Source: Certhia americana
Taxonomy: Eukaryota > Chordata > Aves > Passeriformes > Certhiidae
DNA length: 64,000 nucleotides
Direction: 5' to 3'
Assembly: GCA_018697195.1 (NCBI GenBank)
Contig: CM031858.1
Location: forward strand, 127,915,133-127,979,132
In this document: one piece after another, positions 1 through 14,746 of the stretch
Numbering within the stretch: position 1 is the first letter of the stretch
Layout: each line of letters opens with the position of its first letter
The notes under the pieces: generated by a model
The model's input: the letters and a program-made list of their open reading frames with translations, nothing else
Told to the model about the DNA's origin: nothing
Databases searched by the model: none
Translations under genes and position numbers: made by a program

Positions 1-3000
1 CAGGTCTTGACCAGGTGGTGCCTGTAAATCAGATGTTCACAGGTCTTTAAATTTAGCAGAATTATCTGACAACCTAACTTATGTATGGCTTCTTGCAAGC
101 CTAATAGAACAATCAAATTCTGTTTTTCTGAGAAAATCTGGATGCATTCAGTGGAATGCAAACAATTTGCTCTCAGTCCTTGGAAATTGTCACAAACTGA
201 AACTACAGAATAGTTTCTTTCTTGAAAAACAAAAATCATCTCTTTGCCACAGTTTGTTCTGTTATTGATGATGTAAAAGTTAAGGTAGAATCTCAGTCCC
301 ACTTATTAGCTGTGGCTTTGACGGTGCTACAGGCATAGCTAACAAGTGCCATGGTACTATCTCAGGGACCCCACAGTCCCAGAATCCAGATCCCATAAAG
401 CATTCCTGATGGCATCAAGGTGTTGAGAAGACAACAGACACATGTCAGAAGACCCAGTTCATTGGAAAAGTTGCCTACTGCAAAGAGTACAGCATAGCTT
501 AGCCTCAAACACAGGAGTAAAAATGGAAACTGATTTTTCCAAATCTTAAAGATATTTTCATCATGCGATATACATAGGAGCAAGTCATCTGAACTTTTTA
601 TTTTACTCTTGATCCCTCAAAATCTGACCAAATCTTTGTTTGTCACTCTTTTTCCAGAATCTATCCTATAGTGGTTGTAGTGATGACACACTGTCGCTTC
701 TGTACTGGAAATTTTTTTCAGCTTGTATATCTTTAGAGAGATAATTCAGGAAGAAATAGGGACAAAAAAAAGGATACTTATCTTTCAGTATCTGCCTATA
801 CCTACCATTAATCTTAAAAACAAAAGCAATCTACAACCTCTTAAATCTTGGATTGATGATGAAAATTTCTTGCAGTCATCAATTTCTTATGGCAGAATAC
901 CCAGCAAGATTGGATATGGGTGGAAACTTGCAAGACAGGGTTTTTTTTATGGCAGGTGTAAATATGCTTCCTTCCCTTAAGTGCTCACAAATATCACAGT
1001 AAAACATGTTGACAAGTTCGACAGGACTGTATTTATACTGGGGTGATAAAATACAGCTTATCAAGTGCTATAAAGACAGGTTCACACTTTGGAGAAAAGA
1101 ATGCAAAGACAATGTGAGTCAAACTGATCAATGAGGTCTTCTGTTCAGATTCAGCTCAAAAGGAAAGGATAGTGTAGTAGTTTTTGTTCTCCAAGTTGGG
1201 GAACTGCCAAAATAGCATCCTTTTTCCCCCACAATGTATCAGCAACAGCAACACATCCATTTTAAATTACTTCAAATCACAGTTAAATCTTTACCAAGAT
1301 GTCTAAAATAATTTTCTCCAAACAGCTTTCAGCTGCTCTTTTGAAGTCACAGCAGCACTATAGAGGTGAAAAGCTCTAACTCCTGCTTGTGGTCCTCTGA
1401 GTCACGCAATGCTTCAAGGTGTTTATTTTTCTGAGAAAAATTTGCCTCTTACAGTTAAGACACATTCACCACCAAATTCTTGGAGCTAGAACTGAGTTTT
1501 GTCAACAGTTAATGTCCCTAGCAATCTAATTAAAACTAAAAGTGTCACCAGTACAGCAAAATTTCATTCTGCTAAGGATTTATTCATAGTATTTGCTGTT
1601 AAAACATTGCAGATCCACTAGACATTTTATTGATTTTTCTTTAAAAATCACACCATGCAAAGACGTTAGTATTAATCTTTAAAACCAGTAATTTCAGTCA
1701 TTGGATTAAAAAAAAAGTATTTTGAGGAATGCTAGACATTTTTTTAATAACAACCTGCAGGTCAGAAACAGCTTTTTTATGTTTCCTAGAAAGTATCCAT
1801 GTTATCTACAAAAGGAAAGAAAAATGGTGTTGAATGTCAATGACCATGACAGTTAACTGTGGGATTTTTTAAATGCAACTGTCTAAAAATTCAAGGATTA
1901 GGCTAATAGACATTTTTCTCTGTACTTCTAGGAGGCAAGTTACTTGTTTTACTGCACAGTGAAGGCAGCTATAAATCACACCCAATGGTTAGCAGTGGAG
2001 AGCCCTTTTACCACTGATGTTAAGTGGGTGACTCACTTTGCCTGTAGGACATGCATCTGTCCATATGCTACTGACACAACACTGATCAGGCAGCAAAACA
2101 CATGATTTTAATGTTTGCAGAAGAGACCTGGTTGCTCCCACCCAGGCCTATGTAAAGTCCCAGTGTACTCACAAGTAAGGCAGAGGCTGAGCATTACAGA
2201 GAACTGAGTATGGAAAAGAGATTTGCATATCAGATGACATGAAAAGCCTGTGGTGGCAAAGGCATTCCTGTTAATCACAGGATTATCATTGCCTACATTT
2301 CTGGAGGATGCAGATATTCAGCCTCTAAGCAGTAAGACATTAAAGGGGAAGACACTGAAGGATTCTGAAATCTACAGTCTTTCCTAACAATTTTCCTTTT
2401 CCAGAAGGTCATTTACCAATTACATTAGCCACAAAGCAATACCTGTAAATACTGCTATTTTGATTAGTTTTTGTAAGTGAACAAGAGGATAAATAAATAA
2501 ATAACACAAGCAAATGTATGTCTCCACTTGATTTGGAAGGTTTTAGGTCACATCTGCTCCCACCAGCTTCTACCATGTTCAGATACAAAATCATCTGGGA
2601 TATGGTGAGAAAGATATACACAAGGGAATTCTTACAGAAGAATGTCATAAAGTGGGTCACTCACTAAACCTCTTCAGTGGAAAACTAAGCAGAAAATGGT
2701 CTATATGATAGAGGAGCATGAAATATGTTTGGATGAGTGACACTGCATCAGAGTGTGGATCTGAAGGTAGGAGTACAGAAAGGATTGCTTGCAGTTTCCT
2801 GTAACTACAACGACTCACAAGCATAGAGAGCATGTTTTCTAACTATTTCTTATGTCTCATGGACTTTCAGTTGGAATTTTTGACTCATTCTCCACTTTTT
2901 CTTTTTTTGCTGATAAAATTTGGAAGGTCTTTTTCCTTTCTACCCACAAGGTAGATGGATATTCACAGAAAAATGACATTTATAACTGCTTTCCTTGTCA

Positions 3001-3858
3001 TAGCAAACTGTTGCAGATGTGCACTTTCCTTTAAGAGAGAAGCAACAGTAAACTTTAATGATATTAAAAAGTTCAGTGGTAAAAAATGTGACAGTGTTTT
3101 AATAGTGTTTTAAGAGTCTATGGCAAGGTACACTTGATTATTTACTGCATAGATGACAGGGACAGACAAAACTCTCAGAGAGACCCTTGAGTTATGAGGT
3201 TCAGAAAAGACCCTAATTCTTTCTAAACTACTTCTCTGAGGAGAATTAGGTGTGTCTGAATTTGGATTTCATTCCAGACTAGGTCAACAATTGTTTATGT
3301 TTATAAATAATTGTTTATTTCTAAACAACTATTTAGACACAATCAATCCTTTATACCACTTGGCTAAGATTTCAAAGTTTCAGCATGCTTGGTCACAATT
3401 CACTTACTAAGTACCTGATGTGATAAGGAGTCTCTCAAACTTGAGCAGTCATCTTGAGAAGCACAGGGACCCCCATCCCTGCTCAAGGGGAGTTCCAACT
3501 GGGCAGACCACTGCCATGCAGGAGAGCACACTGTCATGACTACACTGACAATTACGCAACAAATAATGCATTTTTTTATGTTCAATTACAATGATACTGT
3601 TTCATTCTCAGGCCTTTCTCAGTCTTTAAGATATGAGACAATTAAGAGTATTAACAAATATGACAAACATATATTAAAAGCCCGAAATCAGGTTTAAAAA
3701 ATTATATAAATACTACCTTGCTAATTTGTTCCATGTTTTCAACAGCCATCAATCTGAAATGTCAATCTGAAATTAATTATTGGGAATCAAGCAAGAAAGA
3801 CAAGCCACATACAATTTTGAATGCATTAGGCTTTAAACTAAAATACTGTTTGCAGTTC

Positions 3859-3884
3859 AAATATTCTCATAGTTGAGAATATTT
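3859..3884. repeat. Short perfect inverted repeat (11-bp stem)
   Basis: The arms 3859-3869 and 3874-3884 are exact reverse complements separated by a 4-nt loop. The stem is AT-rich with one G/C step, so it is weakly stable. There is no pre-miRNA-length extension and no U-tract, so no RNA gene is claimed. Confidence 0.6.
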
Positions 3885-4249
3885 TCCTTGCTCATCTTTA
3901 ATTATCATGCATGTTCAATAACAGAAAACAAAAGAATGTCATTATATTAAGTACCAAGTCTATCAGAAGGTGGTATCCCTACTGTATTGTTGTGACAATT
4001 TAGAAAAAGTTATATCAGTAAAGTGATGTCTTATTTTTTAAAAAGCCATTGTGATATGGGGCTAGCAAAGGATATAAAAGAAGGTGACTTTATTAACAGC
4101 AAAACTTAGGTGTAGAATATCAGGTGGGACCACTGCCACCAAGTGGAAGTAAGATCTGTGTTAGTTCACATCAGAAGTCCATCGCATTCTGTTTCAGGCT
4201 GTGTTATAGTGAATATGTTTCAAAAGCTAGTCCAAATTTTATACAACTG

Positions 4250-4322
4250 CAAACAGACTATCCCTTGGGGCATAGATACAGGAAAACTGTAAACAGTTTA
4301 TCTCTTGGGTTATAGATATGGG
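4250..4322. repeat. Imperfect direct duplication, 40-bp period
   Basis: Two copies of a roughly 33-bp unit, 4250-4282 and 4290-4322, share the pattern aaacag-ctatc-cttggg-atagata with scattered substitutions. It looks like an old local tandem duplication. No function is indicated. Confidence 0.55.
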
Positions 4323-7300
4323 ACCTGGGATTCCCCAAAATTCTGTCAATAGGAGGTTTATTTGCATAGGCAGAGACACATATATATTTAGTTGATCTAA
4401 TGTAACTGCCTTTCATTACCATATAATTAGTTTTATAATCATGCTCATTTCTTGGTTTTTATTTCTTGCAACAGTGAGTAGGTCTCATTAGTTAATAAGC
4501 ATGTTAAATAAGACTTTGGACAAATTTTAATCTGCTTCTCCTTTGATCTTCATCAAGTTCTATTTCTTACATTAGGAAAGTGCTCCAAACATATATTAAA
4601 TTTTTAATTTCAATTTGCATTAATCACTGCATAGGTCTGAATTCAATTGCATTTGTTAACATACTGCCCAGTCACATTGTTAGCAGTGCTTTTGCTCATG
4701 TTCATGTGTAGAAATTTTGGGTTCTAAATAGAATAATTTGGGAACAAGTATGTCACTGTACTGCGTTCTGCTGCGGACTCTCTGTCATCTTGGATGAATG
4801 ACCTACTCTACTAAATTCATTGCTTCTCTCAGCATTCATCTTTTATAAATTGTGAATAAAATTTACCCATATCAGAATGGTTGATGTCAAGATAAAATTT
4901 CTAAATGGCAGTGAAATGTTGGGGGCCCATTTAGTAGTCAAGGATTTGGAAAATCACTTGAATAAAATGAATCAACTAATGAAGACAGGTACTCGGTAGA
5001 TGGATAGATGACCTCATAGACCTCAATATAATTTTCCTTATCAAACTCATTAACTTCTTTCCCCATGAAGCCAGCACTGTAAAAATAGGACCGTTATCTA
5101 AATTAGTTTTTAAAAAACCATCAGAAATTAACATGATTATGTTCAGAAGCACAGATGTATTTTCTTACCTAAGAAGAAAAAAATACTGATGTACTATTGG
5201 TACATACACACCACATCTCACTGAAGCATTTAATATGCCTAAATTGTGACAGAATTTTGATTCAGACCTGCTCAGGGAGCTAATTCATCCATGGATAATC
5301 ACCACACCCTGCAGGTTGATCTACTCATTTCATGTTCAAAAGAGGGCCACTCTACAAATGCACAGCATTAATCCTTTCTTATTTCTTGCAGAGTCTGTTA
5401 AGAACTGGAAATACCAGAGAGCTGAAATATTTGAGTAGATTAGACTTTTTTTTACTCATCCAAATCTTTTAAGTTGTAATTGTAAGGAAAGAGCCTCTTT
5501 CTTTGTAGAGACTGCAGAGATTCTTCTACTGGGTAGAGCTGTTCTGTGAAACTTTTTCAATTAAATTTGCATTTGGATCCATAAGCTTAATCATCTGCAT
5601 TAGAGGAAGTAAAGTGACAAAAATGTCTCCAATATGGAGCTAAAGGGGTCAAAGTGGAATAATTCTGTAAGCAAGTCTAAACAGTTACTTTTTTTCTGTG
5701 TTTAGAAAAGACTTTATGAATAGAAATTAGATTGAATTTTTTTTGTTACTTTTTCAGACATTCCTTCCAATTAGAGATTTCCTTGGAAAGCTTATTGCTT
5801 AAAGTGAATTAATTAGCTGAATGTGAAATGAAGCCTGCTTCTAAAGCCACAGTGTATGAACTGCTTCTCCACCCAGTGAAGGCTGACCAGTACATAGAAA
5901 TTTATCACAAGTCATACAATATTTTCAATATTTATAGGCCTCCATTTTCAGGGCATATTATCACTAAAGAATTTCAGACTAATCATGGAAATATAAAAAT
6001 GCATGTCTCAACACAGGCTTACAAAAACCAAGGATGGATTATTTTTAATAATCCTAAAATAAGTCTGCATGATAATCATAATTTCATTATTCCTAACAGT
6101 TTCAGATATTTGCAAAATCGGAAATGGAAACAACTCCAAGAGATTCCATCCTCCTAATTCTGGGCAGTACTAGCATGCATCACTCCTGATGAATGTCCTT
6201 AAAAATAGGCAATGAGGAATATTCCCCATATTCCCCTTCTCAGGCAGATGAGTTTTCACTGATCTTGCCAAGTAGAATTTTTTTCAGCTTGATTCAGCTA
6301 GGTTACTACCCATTTTATCTTTTCTAATTTAATATTGTGTATTGTGAAAAAATTCTTTGCAGCAGGTATTTTAAATACTTGTAAACCAGAATAATTTTTC
6401 TACTTAATCTTATTTTGTCAAGACTAGGCAGCACCAGTTCCTCCAGCTACTTCTTAGAGGTAGTGTTTGTTAGATCTCAGCACATCAAGGATGCTTTTTG
6501 TTGGACTCTCTGTTAACATGCATCTGGACACAGAGCTCTAGCTGATCTCTAATTGTGTTGGACAGAGCAGGCTTGCATCCTGTACTGAGGCTCTTTAATA
6601 TGCTTTGATTCCTGTCCCATTTCTCTGCTGTCTTGACAGAGCCTTGGTTCTGCTAACCCATGGCCAGCCTGCCCAGGGAGAAACTAGATTTGCAATGATC
6701 CTTGGATCCTTTTCCTCAACATTATTTACTTGCTTTATCATTCTCATTTATGATATTGTCACTGATTTTTTTCCTAAAATTAGAATTTGGACCTTATTTT
6801 CTTTGGATTGAATTCCATTTTGTGTTTTTCATATCATTCTTTAGTAGTTAGGAGATTCTGATTTCTAATTCTACAGCATCCTCATGTCAGTCTCAGATTA
6901 GGGTCAAGGGCAGATTTCATGAGAATTCTTTCCATTCTGTCTTCTAAGATTTTAATGAAATATCAAGGACAGATGTCTCTGGATCCCTCCTAACCAAGTT
7001 TTCTTCTTTTGTAGAGAGCTTGAGTGTATTCTGTGGCCTCACAGCACCCAATGCTCTTGAATGGAAAGACAAAAAAGACATGTATGTTTCAGCTCAAAAC
7101 TGTTAAATTTCTTACCATCAATCTGTCATGTTCGTTTCCAGTTAAAAATGCTGTCACTTAAACACAAAATGCACACTCCATATGGTTATTAAGTTCAGTA
7201 TGCTTTTCCAACTTGCACATACTTCTCATATAGTCAGAAATGTTGGGAATTCTATTGTGTAGGCATATTATAATATTCCCAGCATTTTCAGTTTTTAGAT

Positions 7301-7924
7301 TCATTGTAAATGTTTGACTATTTTTCACATAGTAATAATTTCAATAATCTCTTGGCAGCTTTTTGAAAATACATATGTGAATATATGAATGTAACCAAAT
7401 TTCCACACAATTAATCTTTTCTGACTGTACATAGATACCTTACTACATTGTGGTTTAGGATCATAAAATGTCCTTTAGTAATAAATCTAACTCCCCCTTT
7501 ATTGTAAGAATTTTACTTTATGCTAAATCTCTAATTAGATTCTTTGTCATGAAAATTTAACAATTGTGAACTGCTTAGTTTTCACATTGCTTTTGCATTC
7601 ACCACCCTACATGCATATTTTAATTTTTCATTTTTCAGAAGGCGGTAACTATACTATTAATATTACATTAAACATGAGTATTCTACAAGCTTTTAGGAAC
7701 ACATTACCCTTGTTCTTTGGCAATAGACTCCAGGGGCATATGCAGAAAATCAGCCTGTATTCAATATGGTTTTGCTCATCCACAAGTTCATCTTTCAAGG
7801 AAATAGTGCTACTATTGTACTAAGTGAGCCCAACTCACTTGGGATTGCTAAAAAGTCTCACTTTTGATCCTCTAAGGACAGATGACAAGTTTGCAGTTCA
7901 TGAAAGAGAGAGGTATTTATGTTG

Positions 7925-8300
7925 TACAGAACAGGGATATAATGCTTTCAGAAAGCGAACTCACAGCCCTATAGAAAGACAGATCAGTTTCTCCAGGAGG
8001 AGGCTGTGGGAAACCCTATTGGAAACCTTGGAGAAATACAGACAGACAGTGTCCACCTCACACTGACTGAGCAGGTTACATTGTCAGAGAAGGCAATTGG
8101 GTTTTTCAAGCAAGATTTGCCTTTGGTGAATCCAAATGTTTTTCCCAATCTTGGGCTTCATTTTACCTATGATAGCCCCCAGGAGGATTCATTTAATAAC
8201 TTCCCCAGGTACTGGAGTAACACTGATGGGTCCATAATCTCCTGGCTCATCCACTGGAGATCCTCCATTTGTCAGCCTAAAGACTAGGTGGACAAAAGTG
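7925..8300 (-). mobile_element. Decayed CR1 LINE fragment (RT region)
   Basis: Read on the minus strand this stretch follows the CR1 ORF2 reverse-transcriptase region. The phrase 'tttctccaggaggaggctgtggga' in broken form, then 'gtccacctcac...gagcaggttacattgtcagagaaggcaa', then 'caagcaagatttgcctttggtgaatcca', match the order of the avian CR1 consensus as I know it. The continuation to about 8300 is weaker. Frames are disrupted by many substitutions, so this is an ancient dead copy. Overlapping plus-strand open frames (for example 8006-8287) are antisense by-products. The edges are approximate. Confidence 0.6.
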
Positions 8301-11300
8301 TTCACTGGTACACTCCCAGATCATCTAAGGGTGCTTTGGAATACACTGTGACTTCCTAAGCCCTTACACTACCTAGTGGATAGGCAAACCTCCTGATATC
8401 TTCCAGGTTACTAAATGACCTTCTTGGTCATTTCATGGTCATGGCACTTGCAGAACGTGGTTCAATAGATGTTTCCAGATGACAAATATTGGAGAACAGC
8501 CTCTCCAAAAGACTGGTGGTATTTTTCTTTCCCTTATCAAGTATTTAGCGATTATATCATTGCTCACAAAGTGAGAAGACAGGCTCCACTCCTTATTCCT
8601 AAATTTACTGTTGCTCAGTATTGTAATCCTGATATCCCATCTTGGCTATGACCACCTCTCTCTAGATGGAGAGCTATGTTCCTTTGCTCACTCTTTGTTT
8701 TGCCAGGAGATGCTCAAAAAACTGAAACTATATCTGAGAAGTCATCTTGGGAAATCAGTGATTTAATCCAAGGCGAAGAAGATGGAATTGAAGCCAAGTC
8801 CCACACAACCTAAGTTCTTAGTCTGTCAGTAACCTCCTCTTTTGGCTGCCATAGCTAGGTCCATGAAAGTATTTGGGGTTAAGGTTGCTAAGTAAAGTCA
8901 AAAATCTTTCAGTGGCCTAATTTAGTTCCTAATCCTTTGTGAGAAACTAGTTCTGGAAGACATAAACCTCTTCCTCTTTTTTGACTGAGAAACCCGTGTC
9001 TTAGTGCTGTAGCCTCCATAGAGGAGACCTAAACTGCATGTGCTTACTACTGTTTACAAAGATACATATTCACAGCAGAACCACCAAGTCCTAGATACCT
9101 GGTATTTCAAGGCCAGGTTTCAACTTCAAAATTCCACTTATTTACATAAGAATTATATATTCAGACATGTGCAGAATTTCAAAATCGTTATCCTAAGTTT
9201 TCAGAACTGCAATGTTCAGTAATACAATGCAAGTGTTTTGTTGACTGGACTTTTTTACTCTCTTTTACTTAAAAAAAAACTTCACAAAAGTGTTTTTTAT
9301 TTTAACTTAAAAACCATAGCTAATTAGCTACTTTCTTATTAAATCCATTTCATGGGAAAAAGTTACATAGCCCAGTATGCTTTGTCAGAAATATATTGTT
9401 TAACAAAAATTGATATTGGGCGAGGGAATTTTCCCAGTTTCCAGGATCATCTCAGTATCCCATATCTTCAGACAGATCTGCACCATGTTGAGATAACGGT
9501 GTGATGATTTCAGTTTCCCCATTCCCAAGTCATCTTCTGGTAGCCACACATCCCAACAGGTTAGAAACTCAGGTTAAAGACCTGGAGATCCTGGTGTCCC
9601 TTCTCTCCTGTTGTTACTCTGGTGTTTTTCAGAAAGACCTCCATACAGGATCCTTCAACACCAGCATACAGGGATTTCTGACTCCACCTGTCCAGGGGTG
9701 AAGTGCCAGAGTCCCAGCACCCACGGTTTGGGAGCACTTTACCAGAGGTCTCAGCTGATCTACCATGGAGCCAGAATTTAACTACAGACAAAAGCCACAT
9801 GACCACAGTCTACTTTATTGGCATTACTGTTCTGAAGTTTAATTCTACAAATAGCAGAAATGAGCAACAGACAGAAATTTCAATTTCAGTGATCATACAC
9901 ACACCGATAGTTATATCTAAAACAGTGTATCACCATTTTCTGACACAAAAATTTCATCCAAATTTCTGTCTCACAGGGAAATTAGAAAAATCTTTTGTCT
10001 AGATTATTTGCTTGTCCTGTCCATTCAGCTTAGACCAGAAGAAATTGAACAAAAAAACACAACAGAAAATTTGCCTCATTCTACCTTCAACTCCTTGAGA
10101 TTTTTCTGAAATCTAGACTCATAAAGTTTCTCAAAGCTATAAACATAATTGACTGCTCTATTTGGATGTATTTTTAAGTATATAAAACACATTCTTCAAC
10201 TGCATTCTAAAAGCCACATTACACATTACGTGACAGGTTTTATTTTACAACATTTTAGACATATACATTAGAATGTTGTATCACTTCAAATGAGAAGTGA
10301 CAGGGCACTTAAAATACAGTTTTAAAACAACTTTTCCTCAACGATAAAGAAATAATAAACCTGACCTCCCCTACATTAAAAATGTTAATTTTCAATTCTG
10401 TACTCTTATTGTTTCAAAATAATGAAAGCTACCAATTGCATCTTCCAGAAGAGTGAAAGCATTTTTCTACATAGAGGTTGGCTGTATTCACTTGAAAGAG
10501 TAGAAGGTGATTATATGTTCTGAAAACCACAAATCAGAGCCAGCATATGGAATGGTGTGTCTGTGGTGAAGGAAAAAAATACAAATGAGCTATCTTTTTT
10601 TTTGTGCATGTGTTAAAAATATAACAAACCCTAAAATCAGGTTGCACTTACTAAAAAAGAAACAAAAATTAATAGCTTGATTGAAAGGCATAAACTTTCC
10701 TTTATTTCTATAATGCTATTGTAAAATAATCTACTTAGCAATTTTATTTCTCAAATTGCAAACTAGATATTTTTATACCAAAACAAAACAGAAAATCATA
10801 TCAGTTAATAACTGTGTTTTTTAATGCCAGCTATTAAAAATTCACTAGAAAGAAAAAACTTGCCACACTTTGTACAGTGTTAGAAGGCAAGTTTGTTTGG
10901 CAGTCAAGACATGCAGCTGCCATCTGCAAAAAATGTGCAATCAAATTCTCCTCCATAAATTATGATAAAAAGAATTATCACAATATCCCAATTGAGACTT
11001 TAAAAAAATGCATTCTGTAATACAATGGTCCATTAATTATGAGGGGTTTTGCCAAAATATTGATGATCTGTCACTTTACAGCACAAGCCTTCATTCAGGA
11101 TGCTCTATTGGACGTTCTTCCTTTTTGCAATGTCAGCAGAAATCAGCTTGCAATTCAGCCACTCTTCTAAAGCTTCAACAGACCAAACAGAAGGTGACTA
11201 CCCATCCCTGTGGCACAGATAACCTAAGGGAGATTTTTTTTGACTTGAGAATTTGTTGTCAATATCAATAACTGTTGTACTTAATCCTGTTTATTACTTT

Positions 11301-14300
11301 GACTTCATGACAAATCTACTATGTCCAGTAAATTGAAATTTTCTCCTGAAACTTAAATAATCTTTCAGTATTTTTGGTGTTGCAGTCTGATGGACTGGAG
11401 CAGTGTCTATGAAATGGATGAGCATAATCTCACTAGTTTCCCTAATCTAACTTCTATCCACTGTACCTATTTTTTTAGCTCTTATGCAATAGCTCACTAA
11501 AATATACTTTGAAGTAGAAACCATCTTCTCCTCTGGCATTAGTACTAACCTCTAATACACTTGGGGACATACTCTCTTTCCAGATTCTTATGTCTATTCA
11601 GTCTGGGAAGCTTAACACTAGGCAGCCTGATTTGTTTAGCAATCTCTTGAATCTAAATGGCAGCACAATTGCAGAGGAACTTAAAAGTGCTATTTGCAAA
11701 AGAATTTAATGGAGACTTCATTAAGACAATAGTATGAGGTTTGTTGCATCTGGAAAAAATAATAACGTTAAAAAAAATGCAAAACGCCTTTTTTATGTCA
11801 CATAAAATCTGTAGAAGTGTATGTATTTTTAAAGGAATGTGTGTTTTACTCTTGTATATTAGCTATAGAATGAGATGATTGTTAAACTAATTTACAAGTA
11901 ATTTATATATTATTTAAATACTGAAAAAACAAAATAGAGAGGAACTATTGTCTTTCAATGATGATACCTTTTATTCCCACTTTTTTTCTTATAAATTTAT
12001 GGGTAAGCCTTTATGCCATAAAAGAATAAGCTGAAGGGAATAGATATAAGATTCATTACAGTTCCAAAACTGGTGGGCTCTCAGATGGCATGAAAGGAAA
12101 TACAAAAACACACAAGGGAATTGGACATGGTATTTTTTGATACTTTGAGCTCTGTGAAGGTTTTCCTAAGTAGGCACTATTCAGAAGAGCTACGCTAGCA
12201 GTCACTGATCAAAGAATCAGTAACATCTATGATGCCAAATGCCTAATGCAGTATAATTCATGGCAGAAGCACTGGATCAGATTTACACTTCAATAAATCA
12301 CATGAGAATCTGGTTCAATCAGAGGAAGGTGACACTCCTGAGTATATGCTGCCTCAGGCTTTTCTGTAAAGCAGCTAAGCTGTAGATAGGTATGAAAAAA
12401 ACTTGTCACCATCCAGAAAAGCAAGCACAACTGCTAGGTTCATTTTTACATATCCTAAGAAGAATTCTGGAGCAGAATGGGAAATCAGCATTATTTTTAA
12501 AAATCATCTCATACTGATCCAGTGTAATGGCAACAAAGGTACCCTTAGCTGAAACAGTCGATCTATTTTTTTATGTCCCAGAATTTTACTGCTGATGTTA
12601 CTTTGGGGATTTTTGTTCACTTAATGTTTGAGCTGTGGCCAGTCCTGAGACACAGGGCTCAAAATTCATTTCAATTGAAATGGAAAGCATCTTGGTGTGT
12701 GTCCATTTAAAGATCTTTCAAGATTCATGGGGTATAAACCATAACACAAGTACTAATATTAACTCCCTCCAACAGACTCAATTACAAACAAATCAATCCT
12801 TTATCATGAAGAGAGTTTTTGTGCATTATAATGAGCAGTTTCTTGGAAAGAGTAAAAACATGGAAAAATAGCAAATTAGTAATCAGTATTTAGCCCAAAC
12901 AGAAAAACAGTAGCAGGCTGAAAGAGTAGGTAATAAATATCAAACCAACAATCAGACAAAAAAGCTGAAACACTTTGACTTGGCAAAAAAAAAAAGTAGT
13001 TTAAAAACAATAGTGTGTGTCTCTCTAGGCTGTACCTGTTAGCTAAACCTGAGTTCCATATGTATTTTCAAAGAATAATCACCTACCAAACTGAACTGTT
13101 CAGTGCCTGACACTGGTTTCAATAGGCTTATTCTGAACAATAGCGTTTCAAGTTGTGCTCACATTTGGAGAGTCAGTGATGGTATCTGAAATGCAGCACA
13201 GGTATAATCCACAAAATACTGTGCAGTCTTGACCCCCAGAGGTATGTCAATCCTCTCCCCACCAGTGCTACCAGGTTTTCTTTCAGGAGGAAACAAACTG
13301 TAGGAGATAGACTGTGATACCTGAGCCTTGTCACAGTATGTGTTCAGGAAATGTCCTCGGCCCCTCTGATTCGACACGTCCAATGGATAGTGGAGAATGA
13401 ATGTTAGGAAGCTGATCTGTATCACAGCTACAGATCTATTAAGTGATGGACACTGTAAGGATGATACAGAGTTCCTCAGACCTGTTTCTTCTTTCTTAAT
13501 CAGTGTAATGTTAGCTGTGTTTCAAGACTTGTTGTCCCAAGGTAGTTGACAGAAATGTAGCCACCTTATTTCAGTAACGCTGTTCCTAGTCAGACACAAA
13601 TATGCCTGCTAACTGTGATGAAACTCTGTCCTCATGCTGGAAGTGTTTTGTTTTTCTCTACACCTTGTTTCATCTCAGATCATGGAGTGCTATAGCATTT
13701 CACCCTGTTTGTAGGGAGAACAATAAAGATACTACCTAGGTGAAATATAGCTAGACAGCAGAGCAAGGAGAGCACAGCAACCCAGTGCAGCTTGCAGCAG
13801 TTGTAGTTTCTCTGATACCATGTTGTCAGGGACTGCAATAGCTTATGCCTCAAACACTCTCATAAAGTTTTGCTCATTATAACAAAACCCAAAGAAGCCT
13901 CCCTGAAGACACCTGACTGGGACTTTGGATTGAAAGTCAAACTGCTGAGGTTAGGTAAGGAAAAACCCATTCTCCAACCACTTGAAACAAACAAGTAAAC
14001 AAGGAAAAGAATGTGAGCCAAAGCCAGAAGCCATGCTATGAATTGTCTTTGGCTTGCTTTGGGGTGGGGGAGGCTGTAGCCCACAGAACCATTTGCTGGG
14101 ATCAGTTTTGCACAGATTTCCTCCCCAGCTGAGGTGAGGAGAAGTCTTGGTGTGTTGTAGCCTCTGCTCAGGGGCTGTCAACCCACCCTCCCTTACACAA
14201 ACTGGCTATGGAACCAACCCCAGGGGACATTCACATAAGGGGCAGCTGAAGGTGTCCCTTAATCCATCAAAGGCTTCCTGAAATGCCCACCAGAGTCATT

Positions 14301-14329
14301 CCTGAAGCCTTGCACCACAGGACTGCATG
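8301..14329. other. Unique AT-rich noncoding DNA
   Basis: No gene or RNA gene is recognised. Plus-strand frames of 60-99 codons occur at 9040-9222, 9703-10002 and 11008-11271, but they have no family resemblance, no upstream promoter-like features and no clear splice-site framing. The part from about 13821 to 14329 may belong to the LTR annotated next, because it is somewhat GC-richer than its surroundings, but its 5' edge could not be fixed. Confidence 0.45.
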
Positions 14330-14746
14330 GGATGCAACAAATCCAGAATCTGTTGTAAGAGAACAGCGATGGAAAACCCCCACACCCCCCCCCAGGGAGG
14401 TGCCTGTGTTTTCCTACCTGGCCTGAGTCAGAATGGGTAGATTAACCCATTCTATGCTTTACAGGGGGACCTTCACCACCAAGAAGACCAGCTGGAGAGG
14501 ATCAACAGAACTTCATTGGGATCCATGGAGTGGTGATATTTTCCTTATTCTGTCCCTGTTACTCTCTTTCTGTCTCTCCCCACCTATTTCCTATTTCTTT
14601 CTCTCTCTCTCTCTGTCTCTGTCTCTCTCTCTCTCTCCTATTTACTATCAAATAAAACCCATACTATTGTCACTGGCATATGGTCTTGCTTGCATCTTAA
14701 TTCGGGCAGAGGCATTTCTAAGAACCTTAGTAATGGGATCCTGACA
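14330..14746 (+). repeat. Probable avian ERVL-like LTR (3' part)
   Basis: The stretch runs from a C-run near 14383, through a (CT)n tract at 14599-14637, to a polyadenylation signal AATAAA at 14651-14656. About 90 bp of U5-like sequence then ends in TGACA at 14742-14746. This layout, with a terminal CA, fits an LTR read on the plus strand and resembles ERVL-type LTRs of birds. The 5' boundary is unresolved and may lie as far left as a TG at 13821. I found no matching 5-bp target duplication. No internal retroviral sequence adjoins it, so it would be a solo LTR. Confidence 0.5.
14599..14637. repeat. (CT)n microsatellite
   Basis: A tract of CT dinucleotides with a few GT interruptions lies within the probable LTR. 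A plus-strand open frame of about 103 codons crosses it and reads as Leu/Ser repeats. That frame is an artefact of the low-complexity tract. Confidence 0.9.

Larger units (their letters stand above)
1..7900. other. Unique AT-rich noncoding DNA
   Basis: I recognise no gene, RNA gene or clear transposon here. Short open frames are present (the longest is about 109 codons at 5828-6157, plus strand), but none resembles a known protein or is framed by convincing splice sites. Structures that can be seen are an 11-bp hairpin at 3859-3884, an imperfect direct duplication at 4250-4322, and an AT-rich block with an ATTAATTA core near 5808-5816. Old, unrecognisable repeats may be hidden here. The stretch fits intergenic or deep intronic DNA. 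Confidence 0.5.

Noticed and set aside
8006..8287. 93-codon plus-strand frame
   Set aside because: It is antisense to a CR1 fragment.
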